This document shows positions 1 to 11,200 of a DNA stretch of 64,000 bases, one piece after another. Made by a program: the position numbers and the translations under genes. The DNA comes from an uncultured Prevotella sp. (GTDB lineage: Bacteria > Bacteroidota > Bacteroidia > Bacteroidales > Bacteroidaceae), in assembly GCA_937895845.1 (NCBI GenBank), contig CALBLK010000020.1, forward strand, positions 33,058 to 97,057, given 5' to 3'. The notes below the pieces were generated by a model. It saw only the letters and a list, made by a program, of their open reading frames with translations. It was not told the origin of the DNA and searched no databases. Within the stretch, counting starts at the first letter, position 1. The number at the start of each line of letters is the position of its first letter.

Positions 1-78
1 ACACATGGCAGCAGCCACAAGCCGGCGCACGCATCAAGACAAACGATAACCAACAAACAGAATAACAACAGAACAGCA

Positions 79-393
79 ATGGAAACAAAAATCACATCCG
101 AGAACTTTGAGAGTCTGAAGAATGGCAGCCTGCCCTTGGTCGTTGACTTCTGGGCCACATGGTGCGGCCCGTGCCGCATGATCGCCCCCATCGTGGAGGA
201 GCTGGCCAAGGAATACGACGGCCGCATCGCCGTGGGCAAGTGTGACGTCGAGGAGAACGACGAGCTGGCCGCCGAGTATGGCATCCGCAACATCCCCACC
301 CTCCTCTTCTTCAAGGACGGCAAGCTAGTCGACAAGATTGTGGGCGCAGTGTCCAAGCCCAAGCTGCAGGAGAAATTTGACACCTTGCTCTAA
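79..393 (+). CDS. trxA: Thioredoxin
   Basis: This is a small cytoplasmic thioredoxin of 104 residues, the usual length, which reduces disulfides in client proteins using electrons from thioredoxin reductase. The active-site motif WCGPC is present with cysteines at about residues 29 and 32. A cis-proline follows in the RNIPTLLFF stretch, and the C-terminal helix is complete. Because the window begins only 78 bases upstream, the preceding gene is not visible; in Bacteroidales trxA often follows dnaE (family knowledge, not seen here). A conserved small gene starts 11 bases after the stop and is probably co-transcribed. Confidence 0.96.
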   Translation: METKITSENFESLKNGSLPLVVDFWATWCGPCRMIAPIVEELAKEYDGRIAVGKCDVEENDELAAEYGIRNIPTLLFFKDGKLVDKIVGAVSKPKLQEKFDTLL

Positions 394-404
394 ACCCGGC
401 GCAC

Positions 405-734
405 ATGGCAAGCATTGACGAGGAGCTCAGGCTCGACGACGAGGAGAACGCACGCGAGGCGCAGTACATCCATGACAGGCTGCCGGCAGAACTCAAGGAC
501 AAGTTCGCCACCGACGACCTGCTGTACATGATGGAGGCCATCGTTGACTACTACTTCTCCAGCGGCGTGCTGGAGCAGGAGGCCGGCACAGACGGCTGCG
601 TGGACATTGACCTTCAGCAGGTGGCCGAATACGTGTGCCACAAGGCCGGTGAGGAGGGCCGCGCCACCTACGACCCCGAAGAGGTGTTCTTCGTGGCACA
701 GGCCGACCTGGACTTCCAGGAGGAAAACAGCTGA
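405..734 (+). CDS. Conserved hypothetical protein downstream of trxA
   Basis: A 109-residue acidic, soluble protein without signal peptide or membrane segment. I do not recognise a named domain. The sequence is rich in Asp and Glu and looks mostly helical, with one conspicuous run around residues 40-50 (LLYMMEAIVDYYF). It begins 11 bases after the trxA stop on the same strand, so the two are likely one transcript, and this partner arrangement suggests a housekeeping role, but no function can be assigned. The transcript is closed by a strong hairpin about 110 bases further on, shared with convergent clpB. Confidence 0.8.
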   Translation: MASIDEELRLDDEENAREAQYIHDRLPAELKDKFATDDLLYMMEAIVDYYFSSGVLEQEAGTDGCVDIDLQQVAEYVCHKAGEEGRATYDPEEVFFVAQADLDFQEENS

Positions 735-750
735 CTCGCGGCACGCAGAG

Positions 751-829
751 CTATGGCTTCGGCACTCCCGTTGCAGGGCCGTTCGAAACAAGCAGCAACC
801 AGGGACAAGGTCTAATGACCGGTTTGGAA
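751..829 (-). repeat. Dispersed ~95-base element, diverged copy A
   Basis: This stretch is the reverse-complement, diverged relative of the elements at 5536-5632 and 44281-44376. The best-conserved part, 785-829, matches the reverse complement of the other copies at 38 of 45 positions by my count, including the words CAGCAACC and TCTAATGACCG. It begins 17 bases after the stop of the upstream gene, so it would lie in that mRNA's 3' untranslated region. Confidence 0.6.
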
Positions 830-841
830 TAAGCCAAGCAT

Positions 842-923
842 AAAAAAAGGCATAAGGAGAAGAGAGGGACTGGCCGGGGCACTGCCCATAATCAGTCTCT
901 CTCTTCTCCTTATGCCTTTTTTA
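842..923. terminator. Bidirectional intrinsic terminator between the trxA operon and clpB
   Basis: Bases 842-871 pair with 894-923 over about 29 positions with a single mismatch. The stem begins with an A run and ends with a T run, so it works as a terminator in both directions. It sits between the plus-strand gene ending at 734 and clpB, which ends on the minus strand at 950. Confidence 0.8.
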
Positions 924-949
924 TGCTGTCAGCCCCAATGGGGCGGCAA

Positions 950-3538
<2,589 letters not shown>

Positions 3539-3664
3539 GTTCTTTGTTGTTTTTATGTTATTATTTTTTGTTCTAACTTTACCCTCGGCTGTCCGAACCT
3601 TGCTCATGCAGTGCTCGCACAGCCTACCGAGCACCTTTCAAACTTCGTGCCCAGACGCAGAAAG

Positions 3665-3677
3665 TGCCAGTTTGGCA
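3665..3677. promoter_or_regulatory. Inverted repeat TGCCA-GTT-TGGCA in the clpB/esterase divergent region
   Basis: A perfect 5+5 inverted repeat with a 3-base spacer lies 127 bases upstream of the clpB start and 88 bases upstream of the esterase start. A second inverted repeat (GTGCTCG/CGAGCAC) lies at about 3613-3636. No consensus -7 box for clpB was found, so either repeat could be an operator; this is speculative. Confidence 0.25.
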
Positions 3678-3717
3678 GTTTGCCGCGCTTTAGCTTGCCA
3701 ATACTGACAAAAGTTTG

Positions 3718-3725
3718 TATCTTTG
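3718..3725 (+). promoter_or_regulatory. Bacteroidetes -7 promoter element of the esterase gene
   Basis: TATCTTTG matches the Bacteroidetes housekeeping -7 consensus TAnnTTTG exactly, with a TTG 20 bases upstream at 3695-3697. It lies 27 bases before the start codon at 3753. Confidence 0.5.
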
Positions 3726-3752
3726 CATATACGACATTAAAAGACAACTGCA

Positions 3753-5159
3753 ATGAAAACAAGACTGCTACTACCCTTGCTGCTGCTGGCCACAGTGAAC
3801 GCCGGCGGACAGACACGGCGCACTGTCACCGTGAACATCACGCCCGACGGGGCCTCAACCATGCAGGTGTTCCTGCCCGAGCGTCCGTCGGGCCGTGCCA
3901 TCGTAGACTGTCCCGGCGGCGGCTACTCCCACCTGTCCATGCAAAACGAAGGCACCGACTGGGCCAAATGGTTCAACAGCCGGGGCATCGCCTACGGCGT
4001 GCTGACCTACCGCATGCCCAAGGGCGACCGCTCTCTGCCAATGAGTGACGCCGTGCAGGCCATGACAACCATGCGCGATTCGGCCGCGGCGTGGGGTGTC
4101 AACCCACACGACGTGGGCATCATGGGATTCTCGGCCGGAGGCCACCTGGCCTCGACCACGGCCACACACGCCCCCGAAGAGGCCCGGCCCGACTTCCAGA
4201 TTCTGTTCTACCCGGTCATCTCCATGGACGAGCGGCTGACCCACAAGGGTTCGGTGACCAACTTCCTCGGCAAGAGCCGGGGCGACAGGAACCTGGTCAA
4301 GGCTTTCAGCAACGACCGGCAGGTGCGCGCACACCAAACGCCGCCGGCCATCCTGCTGATGGCGGCCGACGACACGGCCGTGCCACCGGCCACAAACGCC
4401 CTGCCCTACTACCTCGCACTGTGCAAGGCCGGTGTCCCCGCTTCCATGCACATTTACCCCTCAGGCGGCCACGGCTTCGGGTTCAGAAAGACGTTCCAGT
4501 GGCACAAACAGATGCTCGACGAGCTAGACGCATGGCTTAACAGCCTGTACGTGCCAGACGCCAACGCCGTGAAAGTGGCCTGCATCGGCAACAGCATCAC
4601 CGACGGCCACGGCATCAAGATGGCCGATGTCAACGGATATCCGGCCCGCCTTCAGCAGCTGCTGGGACACGGCTACTACGTGCGCAACTTCGGCATGAGC
4701 GCCCGCACACTGCTCAACAGCGGCAACCTGCCCTATATGCGCGAGTCTGTGTGGAAGGAGGCGCAGGCTTTCTGCCCCGATATCGTGGTGATCAAGCTGG
4801 GCACCAACGACAGCAAGAACATGAACTGGGACGGCCACTCCAAGGAGTTTGCCAAGGACTACCAGCGCATGATTGACACCTTGCGCGCCCTTCCCTCTAA
4901 GCCGCGCATCCTGCTGTGTACGCCCATCCGCTCTGCCAGTACCGCCCTGTCGCAGAAATGGCAGATTCGCGACTCGGTCGTAACGTCCGCCATCATCCCC
5001 GCCATCCGCAAGGTGGCCAGGAAAAACAAACTCCCACTTGTCGACCTCTATCCTGTTGTGAGTACCGACAAGTGGGATATGCAAGCTGACGGCGTCCACC
5101 CCACGCCCAAGGGCGCGGCCAAGATAGCTGCGGCTGTGGCGGAGGCCATCAGAAAGTAG
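3753..5159 (+). CDS. Secreted two-domain carbohydrate esterase (alpha/beta hydrolase + SGNH hydrolase)
   Basis: A 468-residue exported protein with an N-terminal signal peptide (about 1-19) and two complete esterase domains. The first (about 25-265) is an alpha/beta hydrolase: PGGGY gives the oxyanion hole near residue 54, GFSAGG the nucleophile Ser127, and Asp206/207 and His240 (GGHGFG) the rest of the triad. The second (about 270-468) is an SGNH/GDSL hydrolase: GNSIT with Ser281, a GTND block and a C-terminal DGVHP supplying the Asp-His pair. Such enzymes commonly remove acetyl or other ester groups from xylan or pectin; the exact substrate is not readable. It is monocistronic and convergent with the small metal-binding gene, only 11 bases away. 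Confidence 0.85.
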   Translation: MKTRLLLPLLLLATVNAGGQTRRTVTVNITPDGASTMQVFLPERPSGRAIVDCPGGGYSHLSMQNEGTDWAKWFNSRGIAYGVLTYRMPKGDRSLPMSDAVQAMTTMRDSAAAWGVNPHDVGIMGFSAGGHLASTTATHAPEEARPDFQILFYPVISMDERLTHKGSVTNFLGKSRGDRNLVKAFSNDRQVRAHQTPPAILLMAADDTAVPPATNALPYYLALCKAGVPASMHIYPSGGHGFGFRKTFQWHKQMLDELDAWLNSLYVPDANAVKVACIGNSITDGHGIKMADVNGYPARLQQLLGHGYYVRNFGMSARTLLNSGNLPYMRESVWKEAQAFCPDIVVIKLGTNDSKNMNWDGHSKEFAKDYQRMIDTLRALPSKPRILLCTPIRSASTALSQKWQIRDSVVTSAIIPAIRKVARKNKLPLVDLYPVVSTDKWDMQADGVHPTPKGAAKIAAAVAEAIRK

Positions 5160-5189
5160 CAAGCGGCAAACTACCTGTTTACCCGCTTG
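5160..5189. terminator. Hairpin between two convergent genes
   Basis: CAAGCGG (5160-5166) pairs with CCGCTTG (5183-5189), with an inner AAAC/GTTT stem. The hairpin overlaps the last codons of the minus-strand gene ending at 5171 and directly follows the plus-strand stop at 5159, so it may end both transcripts. A long T tract is lacking. Confidence 0.4.
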
Positions 5190-5473
5190 ATTTCATAGCC
5201 AATCTTTGCAAAGGCTGCCGTATAGTCGCTTACGGCAGCCTTTCGCTTGTCGTAAACGATGGTCACCTTCTGGCTGGGCACCGAGGTTGTGATGCGCTTG
5301 GTGCCCTTCACAAAGCGGATGTTCTGCTTGATTTTGTTCTCACACGCGCTGCAGTGCATCTGCGGAGTGGTGGTCACAACGAGCGTGTCGTTAACGCTCT
5401 TCTTGGTCTGTGCGCCGGCGCCAAGCGCGATGAGTGCCATCAAGGCGGCGCCAATCATCCTTTTCATTGTCAT
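5171..5473 (-). CDS. Small secreted heavy-metal-associated (HMA) domain protein
   Basis: A 100-residue protein with a signal peptide (about 1-22, ending GAGAQT) followed by one HMA fold. The metal-binding motif MHCSAC places cysteines at residues 41 and 44, as in copper chaperones and the N-terminal domains of P-type ATPases. It would therefore bind a soft metal ion in the periplasm or at the surface. It could also start two codons later (MKRM). No metal exporter lies beside it; a TonB-dependent receptor of a type often linked to such proteins in Bacteroidetes is encoded about 8 kb away at 13675-15642. A 5-base-pair hairpin (5489-5502) sits just upstream. Confidence 0.85.
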   Translation of the reverse strand: MTMKRMIGAALMALIALGAGAQTKKSVNDTLVVTTTPQMHCSACENKIKQNIRFVKGTKRITTSVPSQKVTIVYDKRKAAVSDYTAAFAKIGYEIKRVNR

Positions 5474-5535
5474 ATCAGTTTTAGTCCACGGCCATCAGGC
5501 CGAAACAAGTAGGTGTTCAAAATCAATTTAATTAA

Positions 5536-5632
5536 CCCAAATCGGTCATTAGATTTCGTCCCGGGTTGCTGTTTGTTTCGTGCAGCTTGCCACGTAAGTG
5601 TTGAAGGCATAGCGGGCTATGGCGAAACGCTT
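5536..5632 (+). repeat. Dispersed ~95-base element, copy B
   Basis: Nearly identical to 44281-44376 over the whole stretch, from CCCAAATCGGTCATT to the closing hairpin. The closing hairpin has outer arms AAGTGTT and AACGCTT around an inner CATAGC/GCTATG stem. Where copy C has AACACTT, this copy has AACGCTT, which still pairs through G-U. Read in the minus direction it lies 56 bases downstream of the C10 protease stop codon. Confidence 0.8.
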
Positions 5633-5645
5633 GGGAAAGCAATAT

Positions 5646-5673
5646 GCCCCGGGGACATCCGTCTCACCGGGGC
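5646..5673 (-). terminator. Hairpin after the C10 protease gene
   Basis: GCCCCGG (5646-5652) pairs with CCGGGGC (5667-5673) around a 14-base loop, starting 15 bases beyond the stop codon at 5688. No clear T tract follows on the minus strand, so termination strength is uncertain. Confidence 0.4.
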
Positions 5674-5687
5674 AACTGCCATTCTGC

Positions 5688-8246
5688 TTATCTTACAACG
5701 TACTTCCTGCCGTTCACGACATACACGCCCACGGGCAAGCGCAACTTGCGAAGCCACTGGACGACATCTCCGTTGCCACAAACATCCTTGCGGACAAGGA
5801 CACCGGCCATGTTGTAAACGCGTACGACCTTTTGTCCGCTGTCAGCCACGTCGGAAATTCCCGTGGCTGATCTAACAAAAAGTGTGCCATTGACACATTC
5901 CAACGCGTAGTTGGGCGCGCTTCCGCCGCTGACCACTATGGGATAGTCGCCCTCGGGCGCGTCGGCCCCGGCTTCACAGGTGGCTGTCGGCTTCTCGGCC
6001 AGCACGCTTTCGTCCTCGCCATTCTTAAAGCCGCTGTAAGAAATGACGAAGTCCGGATTGGCCTCGCCGACACTGCGCGAGCAGTCTTCAGCCTTGGCAG
6101 TGAGCGGGGCTGGCCGCACAATGAGGTAGCCGTCTTCAAACTCGACACACTCGTCGGTCACGCTCCCGCGCTGAATGTGGATGGGATAGCGGCCAACGGG
6201 CGACTTCTCGGTTGCCTCGCACAGCAAGTCTGGCACGCCGCTCACGGCATCGCCCACTGTGGAATAGCCAAACTCCGGATTGGCGTCACCGTAGAGGCGC
6301 GAGACATTGCGCACTTTCAGCCGGCTGCCGAACTCCACGATATTGTCAGCCTCTGCCGAAGCGAAGTCAGCCCACTGCTTGGCTGCGGCGTAAACGCCCT
6401 TGCAACCCAGCGGCACATAGAGCTTGGTGACAGCCTTGTTGATGCCGCTGAAAACGCTGTCGCCTCCAAGCGCGGGCACCTCCTTTGGATACAGCTTTAT
6501 CCGTGACAGGCCGTAGCAGTCGCCGAAGCATCCCTGACCGATCAATGTCACAGTTTCCGGGACTGACACCACGGGCAAGACTGAATTTCCGGCGAAGCAA
6601 TACGGATGCAGCACTGTCACGCCTTCGGGCACGTCTATCTCCCTGTCGCCATGGGGAAGGGCTGCAACCGCCTCCTTGCCATCGGCTGTAAGTACGAGCG
6701 AGTTGCGCACTACATAGTCGCGGCCCTCGGCCCGAGGCACATAAACGGAATCGAGACGAGAGCAGAAAGCCCAGGCACCGTCGCCCACCGCCACGAGGTC
6801 TTCGGGCAGATAGAGCGCCGTGAGCGTGGTCCGCCGGAAGGCACTGCCGGGCAGCGAGCTGCCCTTCGCGCCGCCAAGGGTGGCCCCCCTCAGGTCGAGC
6901 ACCCTCAGGTTGCCGGCCGTGCGGAGGCCGTCAGCGTCGCGTCCGGCCATCTCGCGCAAGAAGGAGAGGTCGCTCTCGCTGAGCGTGCCGTCCACTTTCA
7001 GCGTGTCATAGTCATACTTGCGCTCATCGCCGACAAGCGCGTGCAGCGTTCCCGGCTGGCTCACACTGAGCGTGTCGGAGCGGCCACCGACCCTGTCCTC
7101 AACCTTGATGTCAATGATGGCATCCTGCGACTTCGAAAACGAATAGGACGAGGGGTTGAGCAGCGACAGGTCGTAATAGCCGTCCATACTGCCATTCCAG
7201 CCCCAGTTAACGTGGACAAGCCCTTCCTTGTCGTAGCCGTCAACCACAAAGGCATGGCCTCCGAAAGCGTTGTCGTAGCCACCGTACATGACGGGCATCT
7301 TGTTTGTAAGCTGGTCGTAGATGAGGTCCATCCAACCTTGGCGGTCATAGTCTTCGCGAACGGCATACCTGGCCGCCTCAATGCCGAAATACTTTCCAAG
7401 GCCCTTGGCGGCATCCTCGTAATAAGCAAGGCTCACACTCGTGCCATACTGCATCTTCGAGGCCACTCCGCAGTTGCGCATGAGCAGGGCCACAGCGCTG
7501 GCCTCGGCCTCCGAATAAGAGCCGCCCGAATAGGAGTCGAGCATGTTGTCCCAGTCAAAGGCGTCTTCGCCGAAATTGACCGTAAACGGTGTCTCGGCAT
7601 AATAGACCGTGGCCGACCCATTGCCGCGCTCCGGCGCACGGTGGTAGTAAAGCACCTGGGCCATGGCCGTGGCCACACACCCGGTCAGGCAGTGCCGTCC
7701 GCTCGAGGCCGTGGGGCACAGGTCTGAGTAGGGTGCCTCCTGCCCCCACTTGCTGCGGCACAGGTAGGGCACGCTCTCAGCGTGCTTCAGCCGGTTGGGC
7801 CTTGCGCCGGCAAGGCGCTCGCCGCTGGCTGCCGCAGTGGTCACGGCTTCGTCTACCGCAGCCAGCCACCAGGCAAAGGCGGAGTTTTCCGCCGGGTCGC
7901 GGTAGGCCGAGGTGGAGTAGCCGAGCACAGCCGGAGCGACATCGTCGGTAGCGACAACGGCGAAGCCATGCCGCCCCATGCCGTAGACGGCATAGCCACT
8001 GGAAACGCGCAGCTCCTTCACACCGCCTGCCTCGCGGGCACCGGCACCCATTCCGGCCCGCCGGAACAGCCCGGACGCGGCGGCCTTCATCGCGGCCTTG
8101 GTGCGCGGCTTGGCGCAAGCCCCATCCGGGACTTGCGCCAGAGCCAGCACTGCAAGCGCCGCCAAGAAGACCTTACGGCAACCCGGAAGGCTGCATGGGC
8201 GGCATGCACAGCCAGCCAAACGTTCCATAAAGTTTCTCAACTGCAT
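5688..8246 (-). CDS. Secreted C10 (streptopain-like) cysteine protease with LRR and MBG-type C-terminal modules
   Basis: An 852-residue exported protease related to streptococcal SpeB and the Prevotella interpains. After the signal and a Spi-like propeptide (to about residue 155), the C10 domain shows the nucleophile Cys190 (TGCVATAMAQ), His331 (GGHAFVVDGYD) and the Trp348/Trp350 loop (NWGWNGS). Next comes a beta and leucine-rich BspA-like segment (about 430-640), then two MBG-like modules containing YGDANPEFGYS and VGEANPDFVIS, and a sorting-type tail ending VNGRKYVVR. The catalytic set is complete, so it should be active after propeptide removal. It starts 18 bases after the adhesin-like gene upstream, implying one operon. 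Probable role: degrading host or competitor proteins, or maturing surface proteins; the target is unknown. Confidence 0.88.
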   Translation of the reverse strand: MQLRNFMERLAGCACRPCSLPGCRKVFLAALAVLALAQVPDGACAKPRTKAAMKAAASGLFRRAGMGAGAREAGGVKELRVSSGYAVYGMGRHGFAVVATDDVAPAVLGYSTSAYRDPAENSAFAWWLAAVDEAVTTAAASGERLAGARPNRLKHAESVPYLCRSKWGQEAPYSDLCPTASSGRHCLTGCVATAMAQVLYYHRAPERGNGSATVYYAETPFTVNFGEDAFDWDNMLDSYSGGSYSEAEASAVALLMRNCGVASKMQYGTSVSLAYYEDAAKGLGKYFGIEAARYAVREDYDRQGWMDLIYDQLTNKMPVMYGGYDNAFGGHAFVVDGYDKEGLVHVNWGWNGSMDGYYDLSLLNPSSYSFSKSQDAIIDIKVEDRVGGRSDTLSVSQPGTLHALVGDERKYDYDTLKVDGTLSESDLSFLREMAGRDADGLRTAGNLRVLDLRGATLGGAKGSSLPGSAFRRTTLTALYLPEDLVAVGDGAWAFCSRLDSVYVPRAEGRDYVVRNSLVLTADGKEAVAALPHGDREIDVPEGVTVLHPYCFAGNSVLPVVSVPETVTLIGQGCFGDCYGLSRIKLYPKEVPALGGDSVFSGINKAVTKLYVPLGCKGVYAAAKQWADFASAEADNIVEFGSRLKVRNVSRLYGDANPEFGYSTVGDAVSGVPDLLCEATEKSPVGRYPIHIQRGSVTDECVEFEDGYLIVRPAPLTAKAEDCSRSVGEANPDFVISYSGFKNGEDESVLAEKPTATCEAGADAPEGDYPIVVSGGSAPNYALECVNGTLFVRSATGISDVADSGQKVVRVYNMAGVLVRKDVCGNGDVVQWLRKLRLPVGVYVVNGRKYVVR

Positions 8247-8264
8247 AACTGTTCCATTTTTAAG

Positions 8265-11200
8265 TCACTTGACAATGAGCTTGCTGCCGTTGACGATGTA
8301 AACGCCTTTGCGCAGCTTCTTCAGCGACTTCAAGCCCTTGCCGACAAGACGGCCGTCCGTGGTATAAACATCGAACCTGCCGCTTGCCTCGGCGCCAACG
8401 CTCTCGATGCCGGTCACTATCACGGGCTTTGCAGAAACGGCTGCCGACTCGCCATCGGCATACACAGCCGAAACGGCATAGACATGCTCGCCCTCTGGCG
8501 CTCTAGCGTCAGAGAATGCCGTTGTGCCGAATGGGATGTAGGCCACTTTCTCGCGGTCGCGGTAGACATTGTATCCCACCGGGGCGTCGGTCACGGCACG
8601 GTACGTGAAATCGTCGAGCGAGAAGAAGAACGTGTTTTTGGCCACCGTGTTATGATGCACAGCAAACCGCAGCGCCCCTTCCGGCAGCTCGGCCTCTATC
8701 TTGTTCCACGCTCCGTCAGACACCGTGTGTGTCTGGCCCACTTTCACGAAGTCGGCAATTTTGGTCGAGCCGGTCGAGTAAAGCACGTCAAAGGTCTCGG
8801 GGAAGTCCGACGATTCGGTCGGATAGTTGCGCGCATAGAACCTCAGGGTCTGGCTCTCTCCCGACAGCGCAGGGCTTATCAGCCAGTTGTCGGCATTGTA
8901 GGTCTGCTGCTGGTCAAAGTCACCGCCATACACGTTGGCCAGATACTGCTCGCCGGTGTGGGGCTTGTAGCCAGGGTATTGCGTGGTAAGTCCGTTCAGG
9001 GTCTTCTCCGGGTTGAACACGGTGAAGGCATAAGGCTCATGGTAGTGCAGGGCGGTCTTGCCGTTGTCAAATGTCAGCACGGCTCCGGCTTCGCCCTTGT
9101 CCATGTCCACTGTCAGCCAGTTTCCGATGTTGGTGGTGTCGCCGCGGTTGTAATCTTCAAAGCTGTCGGTGAAGTTGCGTGAGAATACCAGCGGCGCATT
9201 CCATCTCACTTCGACTGCTTGCTCTGAGCCGGAAGCCTCCACGTTGGCCGGCGCTGAAAACTCTTTCGAGAGCAGGTCCATGCTGGCCGAAGCGGTGTTG
9301 TTGGTCTCATCGAGGTCGAGTGCATAGTCGACCGCAGCCTTGAGCTCGGCCTTTGAGAAGTTGTCGAACACAGAAGTGGCATAGTCAAACTGGTAGGTGG
9401 CACTGCCACCGGCCGGCAGCGCGCCCTTGGCAGACGCCGAGCCTATCTCCTTGCCGTTGGCAGAAAGGGTCACCGTATAGCCGGACGCGGCATTGAGACC
9501 GATGTTGCTGACCACCACACTGACCTTGGCCGACTTGCCCTTTTCAACCGATTCGGGAGCCTGTATTGCCGCAGCCAGGTCGTCTTCGAGCACGTCGCGC
9601 ACCGTCACATTGTCCAGGTAGAGCGGGTCGCCCGAACGTTTTGCAGCCACGCGGAGCTTCAGCACGACAAACCTCTCGGCCTTGTAGGGCCTCATGTCTA
9701 CGACAGCCTTCTGCCAGGAAGCCTCGCCCTGCGCCGCCGAGAAGTCGGCCACAAGGATGCTGTCGGTCTCTCCGCTTGCCTTGTACACGTCGGCATACAG
9801 CTTCAGCCGGTTGCCGGGCTTTGCAAAGTGGTAGAAGCTCAGCTCGGGGTTGACTGCCCCTTGCAGGCTTATCTTGCCGGTGTTCACAGACGCCTCGTCA
9901 CCGATGAGGTAGGAACGGAACACGAAGCAGCCGCCATCGTTGTCGGACGACTTGTCTGTGTACAGCTCAAACGCGCCTGTCCCTGTTTGCTCCAGCCACC
10001 AGAGGTCATACGCCAGCTTGCCTTTTGCAAAGCTGTCGTGGAACGGGAGGGCGTAGGGCTTGCCGGCAACGAGACCCGTTGAATAAGACTCATAGCTCGT
10101 TCCGGCTGCATTCTTGGCAGCCACGGCGTACTGGAGCAGCTTTTGCGCGCCGGTACTCGTGTTGATGTCGAAGTCGTAGGACAGGCCCTGCACGCTGTCA
10201 CGCAGCTCAAGCGTGCCGGAAAGCGCGCTGTCATAGATGTAATACCACACATCCTGCGGTCTCACAATGCCGCCGTTAAGTCCCTTTGCGCTCACCGCGT
10301 CCCAGGTCATCTTCACTGAAGACACGTTGTCATGGAGCAGCACGTTCTTCGGCCTGCGGGGCACGTCAACGCCTACGTAGGCCTCGACGGCCACGGAGTC
10401 GCCAGGGCCTGCCTCTGAGAAAGCCCTCACCACATAGGTGTTGGCGCCGTTCTTCTCTACGGTGTCGTCAAACTCCAGGGAGGCACCGGGCTTCACGTTG
10501 TCGCTGAACACCTTCACTTCCTTGCCTTCGCGCTTTACGGTGACCTTTGCCAGGGAGCCAAGCGCGCCGCCTACCTCGTTGACGGCCGGCGCCTTGAAGC
10601 TGACTTTCGCCTTGAGAAGTCCTGTGGGGTCGGGTTCCACCTTGAGGTCGGTCACCGCGCCGGGAATGTCCTGCGACGTGCCGCCGTCAACCGTAATGTC
10701 TTTCAGATACAGGTAGTAGCCGTCTTCGGCTGTGCTCAACGCGTGGAAGCCGAGGTAGTAGTCGCCGGTCTCGTTGGCAACCAGCTCGCCCTCAAGGGTC
10801 TCGTATTGATTGCGCGAAGTGGAGAAGTCCTTGGCCTCGACAACGCTCATCGTCATGTCTGCGGCAGTGTTGCCACGGCCGGCCTTCACCTCGATGCGCT
10901 CGGTATAGCGCGTTCCGTAAGCGCCCACCTTGACACTTATCTTGTAGAAGCGTCCCTTCTCAAGCCTTATGGCTGGCGTGACCAGCCAGTCGTCGGCATC
11001 CTTGCTGCCGTAGGAATACCTTGCCATGGACGACCAGTAGGCCCACTTCTTTCCGTCGCCATTGGCGTCGATGACGGTGAAGCGCTTGAACTCGTCGTTC
11101 GTGTTGAGCTTTGCCTCGTAGGGCGTGGTGTAAACGTTGCCGAAGACCACCTTGGCTGTCCTGGCCTCCTCGCCGGCTTTCTCGCCGTTGTAAGCCGTCA

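Noticed and set aside
3640..3710. Sigma-54 promoter for clpB
   Set aside because: A TGGCAC word is present on the minus strand but the required TTGC at the right distance is missing.
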